This document shows, piece by piece, positions 32,891-44,823 of a DNA stretch of 64,000 bases. This stretch comes from Ascidia mentula (Eukaryota > Chordata > Ascidiacea > Phlebobranchia > Ascidiidae): contig OX387199.1 of the NCBI GenBank assembly GCA_947561715.1, positions 18,109,001 through 18,173,000 of the forward strand, in the 5' to 3' direction. The notes under the pieces were generated by a model. That model was not told the origin of the DNA, did no database searches, and saw only the letters and a list, made by a program, of their open reading frames with translations. A program made the translations under genes and the position numbers. The stretch's first letter is position 1, and each line of letters starts with the position of its first letter.

Positions 32891-35800
32891 GTTCCGACCT
32901 CTCATAGAAATGCTATTTTATATTATGTAAGCTGAAACGGTTTATCTGTTTTAAACCTAGGTACGTTATCTTACTTTTAGTAATATCAGAGACTCGTCCA
33001 AGTGTTCCAGAAGCATCACTAAGTCCATATTACTATCCAACTCCTGTAGTTTTTCGGTAATTATTTCTTTTCCTTCCAAAGTTGGGTTGATCCCCAAGTC
33101 GTGGGATTGGGAATTTTTAAACCTGAATTTCAAAAATTATTTCACTATTTATACCAATTACGTAACCAGCTGAATGTGGCATGGGTTATTTCGAATCAGT
33201 AAACGTAAACAAATAAATTGTATTGCGCTGTCGTGGTTTTCAAGCATATAAAATGTCAAGAACTGACCTTTTTGCACAAAAAAAAACCAACGTAGCTTGT
33301 AATCAACCATTGCCAACAGCAAAAAGATAAATATGCCAGCTAGTGTAAAAGCTAGCACAGTGCCACTGTCAACAGCTGCACGGATGAGACCTTACAGGTC
33401 GAAACAGTGCGTGTACACCATGTCTGCAGCTCTCCAATATTATGGCTTTTTTGCACATAAAATATGTTTGTAATGCATGAAATGGTACAAAGCTTTAAAT
33501 TGAAGGAAACTTTAAATTGAACTTTATCAATCTCGAATTGCTCACCTAAAGTACCACGGTATTGATTTGTTAAGTAAACTCGCCGCTTTGAGCAGAAACT
33601 GATGGATATCTAACTGTTTGTCTTGCTGGATGTACATGATCGGCATTCCGGGACAGTGCGGTCTCGTAAGTGTTTTAGTCTTGTAAAAATTGAAAGCGGA
33701 TTGAAAGTTATGCCAGGGTTCTCTGATTATCGTGAAGTACCTGAAAGGGACAGAGAGTTAAAACCAAAATTCCGTGTAAAATAACACAGGTTAGTTAATG
33801 TTGTTCATTAAATTGAAAACAAAGTTGTTAGTTGGGATTGAATTTTGACTTGAAGAAATTGGCAAAACTTATTTTACGCAACTTTACATTTCGTTGTACA
33901 GGTACTGTATCAGTGAGTACATGGTACAAATACAAAATAAAGTATTAACGGTTGTATAAATGCCTGAAACGCCCAATAAGGTAAACAGTTCTGCCAAAAG
34001 AGCAGTAGTTTACCTTACGATTTTGTATAAAAAGGAAAATTTTTATTGTACAACGCTTTATAAACCCTATGTCACTCTTATTAAAGCTGATGTGAACATC
34101 GCCTATACTTTTATAGAGGAAATATTGCTATTTAACGTAAAATTTTTATTTTCAAAATGCTTCAAACATTTTGATGCGTAAATAGTTTTTTTTAATTTTT
34201 TTTGTGATAATCTCTGCTGTTTATATGCTGAACATTACAAACATTTTAACACCGAGAACCATTGCTTGAAAGCATGATGAACCATAGTTAAAATTTGTTT
34301 ATTTTAAGTAGCCTATTTATACCTGGTTTCAAGTGGAAAACACCTTTTCATTTCCTTTGCGTCGAACGTTGTGTGAGAGATGCTGATAGTTGCGTTGTAG
34401 GGGAATTTATATCTGCATCGGAATTTACCGGGAAAACCCCCAACGTACGGAACCGGGCACGCCAACGTGGCAAGCTTGAGTTAGACGAGAATTTTTTAAA
34501 AGATGATGGCGTTTTAAATATGAACGCAACACATTTTAAAGACTTTTACAAAACACGAGACTAGCTATTTATTTTTAAAACAAAACTATTAAAATAAACA
34601 AGAGACCTGCTATTTATTTCGAAAACATGATATTGATTAAATTTAATTCGTAAAGGACTCTATTTTTTATTTTCATAATCAGTCCTGGCACAAATAAACG
34701 TAGCTTTCATTTGATCGAAGTTTCATCTGCTGTTCAGCTAGGCACCAGGGAAAAAATATATTATATGCCTGGCATATCAACAGCAACATAATAGGTATGA
34801 CTCTGTTCGGGATTTAAAAAAAATGTTTACTGTAATATTTGTGACAAACATACTCACATGCAGCATGTCGTTCTTCACCAGAAAATCCCTTAGAAATATT
34901 CTCATTGACGTTGATCCGGTTTTGTGGGTTTTTACAAACACAAAGTTGGAAACGGGAGCTTGACAGGTTTTTGTGACATTTCGATAAGACGGAGCTCTGG
35001 TCTTTGTCAAGATCGGTTGCAGGGTGGTTGGTTCAAGTTTCTAAAAATGATTTTTGGAAACACAGAATGTGAGTCAGGGCGAAATCCTTTCATACTTGTC
35101 GCGATAACAATCGTTCATAATGACATGACATGGCGTCTGCAACGATCTCATAATAACCAGCTAAATTATAAAGTAAATCTTTTTTACCATGTGAACGGCT
35201 AAATGCTAGTTTGTGTGACAGCGTAAATTGTTTCCTCTTCTTTTTACTGCCTGTGTTGCAGTTGGTCATTCTGGTCTGACTACTATCGCTTGATAAGTGC
35301 ACGGTTTGCCTGCCTCGGTCCACCGTAGAGACCGAGGTAGGGCATTCTATTCTATACTTTATTAGTTGCCATGTAAACTACTTGTGAAAAGTCTTAAAGG
35401 TGCCTGCCTTGTGTCTACATATTGGCACAAATTGGAAGACTGATTAGTTCGAAACCAGAAGAAAGGAGATTGCCAAATTCTAGCCCCAAGGCTCATGCCT
35501 TTTAAAGGTCAAGGACCATAAACTCTAAAGTGAGGTTCACCTATAGGAACTCTGTGCCTAAACTAAACGCTACCTATTGCGACATACGTTGCACGATCTA
35601 AAAATGATCGATGCCACATGCCTAAGAGCCGGCCTTTGACAGATTTAAACTGGCGCCACGTATCTAGAAAATGGGCCCAGCAGTTTGCCACGAATTTCAT
35701 TATATCTGCGTTTCGACCACCATGCAGACTGCTGGTACACCATCAATAAAACATGCCTGGCGACACAGCAGTAATTTTGTTTACCACCAGAGGGCGACCC

Positions 35801-36039
35801 GTAAAGTTTGCTTTTGGTCCTTTTTTACATTAATATGCGAAGACAACTAAGGGTTTTCAGCATGAGATATCCTTGCTCAGAGAACAACCATTAAAACTTC
35901 TGTTCAAATTCACCTTTAATTTCCATAAATTGAAGTCATTTCTGTGGTTGATAGAACCACTGTGGAGAGTTATGAAGCCGATTAATCCAACTTGGAAAAC
36001 ATAAAATATGGATAGAAAACAAAGGAAACACCGGTTCAT
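31984..36039 (-). CDS. Galactose-3-O-sulfotransferase (GAL3ST family), seven exons
   Basis: Golgi type II enzyme that transfers sulfate from PAPS to galactose 3-OH of glycolipids or glycans (family knowledge). Minus-strand exons: 36039..35914, 35040..34858, 34474..34323, 33740..33546, 33122..32975, 32714..32592 and 32223..31984. They sum to 1,167 nt, 388 residues, with matching phases. Exon 1 gives a signal anchor (MNRCFLCFLSIFYVFQVGLI). Exon 2 holds the 5'-phosphosulfate loop FVFVKTHKTGST (75-86). Exon 3 ends CFPLETR. Exon 4 begins with the 3'-phosphate site YFTIIREP..FQSAFNFYK (155-173). Exon 5 has LVMLLEHLDESLILLK, exon 6 DLLCISWDTMKKYYHW, and exon 7 LYDHYNQTFWRRVEMFGREK. Length matches the family (~400). 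Which GAL3ST it matches is unclear. Exon 1 assignment is by phase and hydrophobicity. Confidence 0.87.
33374..33431 (+). ncRNA. Hammerhead ribozyme-like motif with one core change
   Basis: Stem I AGCTGCA (33374-33380) pairs with TGCAGCT (33425-33431). The core reads CGGATGA instead of CTGATGA. Stem II is GACCT/AGGTC with loop TAC, then GAAA. Stem III is ACA/TGT plus a short extension, and the cleavage triplet is GTC. Only the invariant U4 is changed (to G), so it is likely inactive. It lies antisense in a sulfotransferase intron. Confidence 0.75.
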
Positions 36040-39000
36040 TATTTTCGAGACACAGGATGTTTAAAATTCGTTTACAGGAATAAAAACGCCTGAAAACCTT
36101 GTTCACAAAATGCAGTTTGTATTGTCTGAACAAGGGCTTGGAATATCGGTACCAGATTCGATGTTGACAAGCAAAAAATAAACTTTTTGAAGTTGATTCG
36201 TTTAAGTTTATACATTTGTCGAGAACGCTGAAATTTGTATATCACTTTTGAGTGTGCTATCATCTATCTGTAGTAATTCCTAGTGTACCTGAGAAGACCA
36301 GTGCACAATAACAGTGAATTGAATCTGGAATAGTAACCCAATGCAAGCAAACCGAACAGGCCTAATGACACAATCAGTTGCACACCTATGCTTTGTGGAA
36401 ATCAATTAGCTGTAACGAGTTGACGTCATCGTGCTTAGTCGCAAGTCATACCACATTAGGCATAAAAATGTCCTGTCTTCAACCAAAAGTTATAAAGCCT
36501 GATTATTGCAGCTGTTTTTGGTCAATATCAACAATGATGTTACCAATCTTAACCAATTTCGCTAAACTGTGTAACCTTCAAATATAATTGATAGATGCAT
36601 TTTACCTCGTTGAAATTAATGACTTTGACTATTTCTTTTGACCTCGCATTGCAATTCAAAAGGACTTTGTCCAGCGAGCGCTAGAATTGTCCTCTATAGT
36701 ACTACTCCATGTATACTGGTTGCTTTGCTTGTGCCATTTCTCTGTAAACACCACAACGCAATGCAGTAATCTCTTTGTTTGAATACAATACTTAATACTT
36801 AACACAGCGCTCATTCAACAAATTGTTTCGCGTATAATCAGAATTGTCCTGGATTGAATTCGAAAAGCGTGATCCCATTGTTTCAATACGGAACGTCACT
36901 AACAATCAGTCCATATTAATTGTTTAAGTGTGCTGAAACTGTGGTTGTTTTTTTGTAATGGAGGCAATGCGTCGGTATTGATTTGCGCAAACTTATTCAA
37001 ACATTAAACAAACAATTGGCCTGAACTGTGACGTCACCGTAATAAAATACAAAGTCTATTTTTTTGACCATGCTCTGTGTTATAATAATTCTTCTATCTA
37101 ACGTGATTGCCTTTATCAATATGCTATCCAGCAAGCCTTCGAATTGTCCTAGCATTTTACCCATGCGTGGTTGCCTTGCTTGTGTTGAGCATCGACTGCC
37201 TGTAAATTCTCTTTGTTTGAAATACTTAGGGTGGAATGCGGAAACCCCGCTTAACGTTAAGCTCGGCTTAAATCCCCGCTTAACTTTTTGGCGTAGCAAC
37301 TGCTTGACGACGGCGAAACTGCACTGCCAGGTCCTCGAGTCCAGGTAAAGTAAACCACAAAGTTTGAAACGGGAGCTTGACAGGTTTTTGTGACATTTCG
37401 ATTAGATGGAGCTCTGGTCTTTGTCATAATCGGTTGCAGGGTGGTTGGTTCAAGTTTCTAAAAATAATTTTTGGAAACAAAGAATGTCAGTCTGGGCGAA
37501 ATCTTTTCCTCTTGTCGCGATGACAATCGTTCATTTTGACATGATATTGCGTCTGCAACGATCTTATAATAACTAGCAAAATTATAAAGTAAATCGTTTT
37601 TACCATGTGAACGGATAAATGCTAGTTCGTGTGGCAGCGTAAATTGTTTCCTCTTCTCTTGACTGCCTGTGTTGCAGTCGGTCATACTAGTCTGACAACT
37701 AATGCTTGACAAGTGCACGGTTTGCCCGCCTTGGTCCACCGTAGAGACCGGGGTAGGGCATTCTGTTTTATACCCTATCAGTTGCCATGTAAACTACTTA
37801 TGTGATAAGGATTGTTGTTATTGCCTGTCTTCATATTGGCACTTGGTAAGAATACAATTGTACATACAAATTGGAAGATTGATTAGTTTAAAACCAGAAG
37901 AAAGGAGAATACCAAATTCTAGCCCCGAGGCTCAGGCCTTTTTAAGGTCAAGGACCATAACTCTAATGTGAGGTTCACCTATAGGAACTCGGTGCCTAAA
38001 CTAAATGCTACCTATTGCGACATACGTTGCACGATCTAAAAATGATCGGTGCCACCTGCCTAGAGCCGGCCTTTGACAGATTTAAACTCGGCGCCACGTA
38101 TCTAGAAAATGGGCCCAGCAGTTTGCCACGAATTTCATTATATCTGCGTTTCGACCACCATGCAGACTGCTGGTACTCCAGCAATAAAACATGCCTGGTG
38201 GCACAGCAGTAATTCTGTTTACCACCAGAGGGCGACCCATAAAGTTTGCTTTTGGTCCTTTTTTACATCAATATGCGAAGACAACTATGGATTTTCAGCA
38301 GGAGATATCCTTGCCCAGATAATAATCATTAAAACTTCTGTTCAAATTCACCTTTAATTTCCATAAATTGAAGATGTTTCCGTGGTTGATAAAACCATTG
38401 TGGAGAGTTATGAAGCCGATTAATCCAACTTGGCAAACAGAAAATGTTGACAGAAAACAAAGAAAGCACCGGTTCATTATTTCCGAGACATAGGATGTTT
38501 AAAATTCGTTTATAGGAATAAAAACGCCTGAAAACCCTGTTCACAAAATGCAGTTTGTATTGTCTGAACAAGGGCTTTGAATATTGGTGCAAGATTCGAT
38601 GTTGACGAGCAAAAATTAAACTTTTTTAAGTTGATACGTTTAAGTTTATACATTTGTCGGAAACGCTGAAATTTGTATATCACTTTTGAATGTGCTATCA
38701 TCTGTCTGTAGTAATTCCTAGTGTACCTGAGAAGACCAGTGCACAATAACAGTGAATTGAATCTGGAATAAGTAACCTAATGCAAGCAAACCGAACAGGC
38801 CTAATGACATAATCAGTTGCACACCTATGCTTGTGGAAATCAATTTGCTGTAACGAGTTGACGTCATCGTGCTTAGTCGCAAGTCATAACACATTAGTCA
38901 TAAAAATATCCTGTCTTCAACCAAAAGCTATAAAGCCTGATTGTTGCAGCTGTTTTTGGTCAATATCAACAATGATGTTACCAATCCTAACCAATTTCGC

Positions 39001-39690
39001 TAAACTGTGTAACCTTCAAATATAATTGATAAATACATTTTACCTCGTTGAAATATTTTGACTATGACTATTTCTTTTAACCTCACATTGCAATTCAAAA
39101 GGACTTTGTCCAGCGAGCGTTAGAATTGTCCTATACAGCACTGGTCCATTCATGCTGGTTGCTTTGCTTGTGCCATTTCTCTGTGGACTGGACACCACAA
39201 CGCAATGCAGTAATCTCTTTGTTTGAATACAATACTTAATACTTAACACAGCGCGCATTCAACAAATTGTTTCGCGTATATTTAGAATTGTCCTGGATTA
39301 CATTTATCCTCGGAACAAGAAATATCCTAAAAGCGTGACCCCATTTTTTTTAAAACGGGGCGTCACTAACAATCAGTCTATATTAATTGTTTAAGTGTGC
39401 TGAAACTGTGGTTGTTTTTTTTGTAATTAAGGCAATGCATCGGTATTGATTAGCACACTTATTCAAACATTAAACAAAAAATTGGCCGGAACTGTGACGT
39501 CACAGTAATAAAATACAAAGTCTATTTTTTGACCATGCTCTGTGTTATAATAATTCTTCTATCTAACGTGATTGCCTTTATCAATATGCTATCCAGCAAG
39601 CCTTCGAATTGTCCTAGCCTTTTAACCATGCATGGTTGCTTTGCTTGTGTTGAGCATCGACTGCCTGTAAATACTCTTTGTTTGAAATAC
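34940..39690. repeat. Direct tandem duplication of ~2.3 kb
   Basis: About 34940-37225 and about 37353-39690 are the same sequence in the same order. The first unit contains sulfotransferase exons 1 and 2 and their upstream region; the second holds a truncated version. A third partial copy, about 50570-51740, matches about 38620-39935. Confidence 0.85.
37353..38477 (-). pseudogene. Truncated 5' copy of the sulfotransferase gene
   Basis: Exon 1 is repeated at 38477..38352 (MNRCFLCFLSTFSVCQVGLI, same donor). Exon 2 begins at 37457 after the same acceptor, but the duplication ends at about 37353, just before the KTHKTG phosphosulfate loop. The adjoining sequence is unrelated, so the copy has signal anchor and stem but no catalytic region. 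Confidence 0.8.
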
Positions 39691-39974
39691 CTAAAACCAC
39701 AGCGGACATTCAACAAATGACTTAGTGATTGACATGTCCTGGATTTAGTTTAAATTCTTGGAACAAGAATTAAGCAAAACGCGTGATCTCGTTGTTTCAA
39801 AACGAGGCGTCACTAACAATTACTAAACATTATTTGTTTAAGTGCGCTGGAACAGTGATTGTCAACCTTTTTTGCACTTATGGAGCGGAAAAGTTTCAAA
39901 ATTATTTTTACGATCCGGTAAATTCATGATATTTAACCTAAATTGTATTGAAACAGGCGTATTTGGTTGAGAAA

Positions 39975-40062
39975 CGGCCGTACTTGTGGGCGGGTGATTG
40001 GCAGCACCTGATCGGGATTCGTAGCCAGGATATCCAGGGTTCAAATCCCGATGTGGTAAACA
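39975..40062 (+). repeat. tRNA-derived SINE-like sequence
   Basis: Contains an A-box-like stretch (tgattggcagca) and a B-box (gggttcaaatccc) about 40 nt apart, in the layout of a tRNA-derived promoter. It lies only in the first duplicated unit; the equivalent junction at 51736 goes directly to other sequence. Confidence 0.5.
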
Positions 40063-40067
40063 CACTA

Positions 40068-40335
40068 GTACAGTTTGAACTATTATTCTAAACTTTGCGT
40101 ATCACTGTTGCATGCAGTAAAAAAGTTTCGGTTTCGGCGGAATTTTGCAAAAATATTCGGCCGAAACCGAATAATTATAAAAACTTGGGATGCACTTCTG
40201 CAGAAGTTCGGTTTGCCGAAGTTTTTTAGGATTATTCGGTTTCGGCCGAATTTCGCAACCGAAACTTTGTTACTGCATGCAACGCTGATGCGCAAAGTTC
40301 AGCATAGCTTGGAATCATTGTTCAAACTCTGCGAA
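40068..40335. mobile_element. Hairpin MITE with long terminal inverted repeats
   Basis: The left half (cagtttgaactattattc ... gttgcatgcagta ... ggccgaaaccgaataat) is mirrored by the right half back to ggaatcattgttcaaactctg. The two halves form an almost complete 268-bp hairpin around a short centre (cttctgcagaag). No coding capacity and no clear 8-bp target duplication. Confidence 0.65.
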
Positions 40336-40594
40336 TGTGTTCGTTTTGTTTGTTTTTTGTGACAGAAATGATGACATTCAACTTTAAGTCCTATTTGGTA
40401 GTTGGTACAGCAGTCGAGGTTATTCTTCAAGTGCCAATAAACGTCTGTTTAACATTTAAATGCATAGCCTACTGTATTTAACAGGAAAAGTTTTTTGTAC
40501 ATATAATATGTATGTATAAATGTGTAATTAAAGATAAATTTTCACTTTAAAGCTAAAGTCAAAATCTCTTTCCATAACTGATCATCAGTATACT

Positions 40595-40902
<308 letters not shown>

Positions 40903-41454
40903 TAATTTATTTTATGTTAAACTTTGCTTCACTTGATTTTACAGTCGGCAACTACTGCCATGCGTACCAGGTTTGGAAGGTGATTGTTTATGACACAGTA
41001 GTGATTTAGTTCACACAACAATACCTTGCCATATGTGCGTAAAATAAATTTGGGAAGGAAAACAACAATTTGCAATTAATTGTTTCCACATTATGAATTT
41101 ACCCACAAAAATTTGCATATTTATGTAATGGAAAAAGTTATTGGTTTGTTATGTCATATTGTGCAGATATCAACATTTTGAAATGTTTTGTAAACGGGCA
41201 TACGTTGTTCCAAAAGAATGTGAGGTGTTAAGCAAAACCATTATGTTATACCTCGCCCAAAAATGATGCAGAATTAATTTTCTTATAGTAGTTGGGTGAG
41301 ATCTAATATATTGCTGCATACACACAGCAAGATTATATATAAACCCCTTTGATCCTTTAAATGTCAAATTTTTGCTTCAAAATCTTTGCGTTGTTGTTAT
41401 ATCACTTGCACAGGGTTGTTGGTTCTTACGTTTACCAGTAACTAGCATGTGTAA

Positions 41455-41619
<165 letters not shown>

Positions 41620-42574
41620 TAATACCACTGCCAAAAAACAAGAAACGCCTACAGAAGAGGTAATGTAGCATTAATGTTGAATTAGTAAGCTTATGTTTTA
41701 AGGTAAATGATGAATCCAAACCTTAACTCGAACGAAAAAGGTCAATTTTTTCTCTGTGAAACCAAAAAACTTGCTCATTGTGTTCTATGTTAGACTGGGA
41801 CGAATTATGAAGGGTGTGATGTTTGTGTGACCTAATAATGGAAAATGTTTCATAACTTGCTGTGCAGGGGTCGGTGCAAGTCAGTGGTGCACAATACTGT
41901 GCATGCATGCCAAATTTGGTGCACCATTGGTTTAAAAATGGTATGCAGGCCAACTATCACATAATAACGTATAGAATTTTATTGCATGTTTGACCAGTAC
42001 GGTAGTATATATGTTGTTTTATATCCAGCAACTTTCAATTAAGCTTTCATGCACACTGGTGCTGAAAAAGCCCTGACCACACAAATGTTTGGCACACCAT
42101 GAATAGTGTGTATACAATAAAAGTTACTTGCATCCTGTTTTGAGTTGTACACCCATTGTGTACCCATTTCCGAAAAAAAAACATCAACAAATATGTGATT
42201 ATTGTCAGGTTTTCGACTTCACACAGAAATAGCTCATGATACGGTGCTGATCAACAACTTGCCAGGGTACCTTGGTTTTAGCAGATCCATATTAGTTTTT
42301 ATTGTACTGCAGTACATGGGAACAGGTTAGCTACAAGCTTACAAAACCTATGCAAATTATTAAATGTGTATCAGTCTTATGCATACAGACTGAATTAACT
42401 TGGTTTCACACTCTTTAAGGAGGCTGAATTAAAAAACGTTGATTTTCGCTTCATCAGATGTAAATAAACACAATGCGATACAAGAAACAAGCGCATGACG
42501 GTCAAACCAATATATATGCAGTGCACGATTATATGTACATCAAGCATTTTGTAAGATCTATTTGTACCTTTTAG

Positions 42575-43326
42575 GATCTACTGTGCATTAGCTGGGACAC
42601 GATGAAGAAATATTAACACTGGTACAAGAGAAATTACGGACACGAGGATTTTGCGAGTGAACACCACCGGAAAGTCTTTAGGAAACTCAATCAAATTGTA
42701 AGTGGGCAACTCACAGAACCACTGTATCCACTTATTAGGTCTCTGGTTAATGTTAAGTCTCAACATAATAGCTCGTTAATACACACTTGTTTGATTTCAG
42801 AATGCGAAGTTGTATTCTGTAATGGTGTGCAATGTCACATAAATTAAGAATGTATTTTTATTATTTGCAACTATCCAAATGAAAATAAAGAAAAGCGCTA
42901 AAGCAGTTTGTAATGTTGTACAGTGTACTCCGCATTTGGACAATATTAGCTCTTGCAGACATTCAAAACAATAAATTTTTCAAAAAATAAAGTGAATTTA
43001 TTACGGGTAAAGAGGCAAAAAGTTGATTCTGTTTGCAGAAATGAACATGTGGATATGTGGTTTAAAGTGTGGCTCTTTCCTACCAGGATATTCAATTGTA
43101 CGATCATTACAACCAGACGTTTTGGCGACGGGTTGAAACGTTCGGTCGTGAAAAAATGGCGACGGAAGTTAAAATTCTTCGAAGTCACAGAGAAACTCAC
43201 AAACAGGAAAAGCACGAGACATACGTCTTCGAGGAGTTTTTTTCCTGTGATGACGTAATGACGAAAATGGAAGGATACATGACTGAAAATTCAGGCGGAT
43301 GCTATATCCCAAAGCTGAAGACTTAG
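42575..43326 (+). pseudogene. Sulfotransferase 3' fragment, unit A
   Basis: Copies of exons 6 and 7 in the opposite orientation to the complete gene: exon 6 at 42575-42697 with a TAA after MKKY (aaatattaacac, where the gene has aaatattatcac), and exon 7 at 43087-43326, still open to the end (SGGCYIPKLKT). Splice sites are kept. There are no upstream exons. The preceding ~100 bp mirror the gene's intron. Confidence 0.85.
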
Positions 43327-44823
43327 TTCTCAAGCCCAACCTAATTTCCGAACCACTCTTTCACGAAAAGTGTTTAGTGTAGATTCTGTGCAGCTACAAT
43401 TTCTTCTTTAAAGTGTCACTGTGAAGCTGCAGTGGATTTTTTGGGGGGCCAAATGATTAATTCTTTGAAGCGCGTAAAGGTTTTTTATTTAAACCAACGT
43501 ATTACACATCAAAAAAACTGTCAAACGTTTTAAATAAAAAAAAATTAACCGCAAAGTTATTTTTTTTTTCACTTACACAAACCTACAAATACTTATTGTA
43601 GAACTTTGCGAGTTGGTGCATCCTTTGCTGCGCTTATATGCTTTGATGCACTTACAAACACGCCTAACAAGTTTGACACAGATCAAAGTTTAGTAATCCT
43701 ATTGCAACCTACATGTAGGGTGAAGAGCTTAAAGCTGGGTCTTAACAATATTTACCAATTAGTAAGAATTTTTTTTGTACTCAAATAACAATAAAAGTTA
43801 CCACAAAACGAGGAAAATGCATGGTCCATGGTCTCCACCGGATATATTTCATTAAATTCAGAATTTAATTGCAGTAATCACTATTCAGTTTTCCTTCAGA
43901 GAATTGAAAGAAAACGATTAGATGTTTATTTATCGGAAACCTACTCGTTTACTTGCTACTGTTTCTTATCACATTGGTTCGAAGTACACAGACCAACGTT
44001 TTTCCAACTATATAGCAACAGTCATTATAGTCGGGTATCAACTTATACGTTAAAGCCGTTTCCGTGTGGCCTAGATAATGGAAATTTGACATCACCGCTT
44101 GTTCACTAACGCTGTGTCCCGTCTATACCGCAGCTGGACATGTGGCCAAACACGAGTGAACTAAGAACAGCTCTCTCGCATCATGCGGCTGGGAACTTCT
44201 ACCCCTGCATCTCATGAATACCAGTATAGTGAGAAGTAGCGCACCTCTAGTATTTGCTGATAATTGCAGTTGCGTTTTTCCGCCTTTCCTTGACGTCTTT
44301 TATCTATCCGTTACACACACTTGCGTTTTTCTCAGCTATGAGCCTCGGCATTTGACTGCGCTCTTGCTTTGGCGGTGCCCAGATTTCCGTGATGTAGAAT
44401 TTCCTATTTTGCCCCATGGAAAAATCATGTTGCTGTTGGCTTTTAAGTCTATGGTACATTCACGTGATCGCTTGTAGTAGGCGAAAGTATTGTTAAAAAT
44501 AACAAAACGGTGGTAAATATTTTATATATTGACTGTCTATTCTAACTTGCTTTAAAAACGCTGCATTTGTGTGCTAACAATCGTATAAATTTACAATTTT
44601 ATTTATACCCAGCTTGCCACATATTTTAAAAGTTTATTTTAACATGACATGAAAGCAAAACGCCAGGCATGAACTTTGGATATAAATTATTACGAACACC
44701 GCCCACATGAGAAAGAGACTTCAAAACAGACACAACATTGACAAGCCTATGCCACAATATCGTGAATCATATATTTGAGCGCATGAATTTCTTTTTGACT
44801 ATTTCAAAAATATATGTTACTTT

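Noticed and set aside
35090..35323. Minus-strand ORF (MDRGRQTVHLSS...) with a counterpart at 37739..37458
   Set aside because: It lies in the intron between sulfotransferase exons 1 and 2; similarity follows from the block duplication and the C-termini differ by frameshift.
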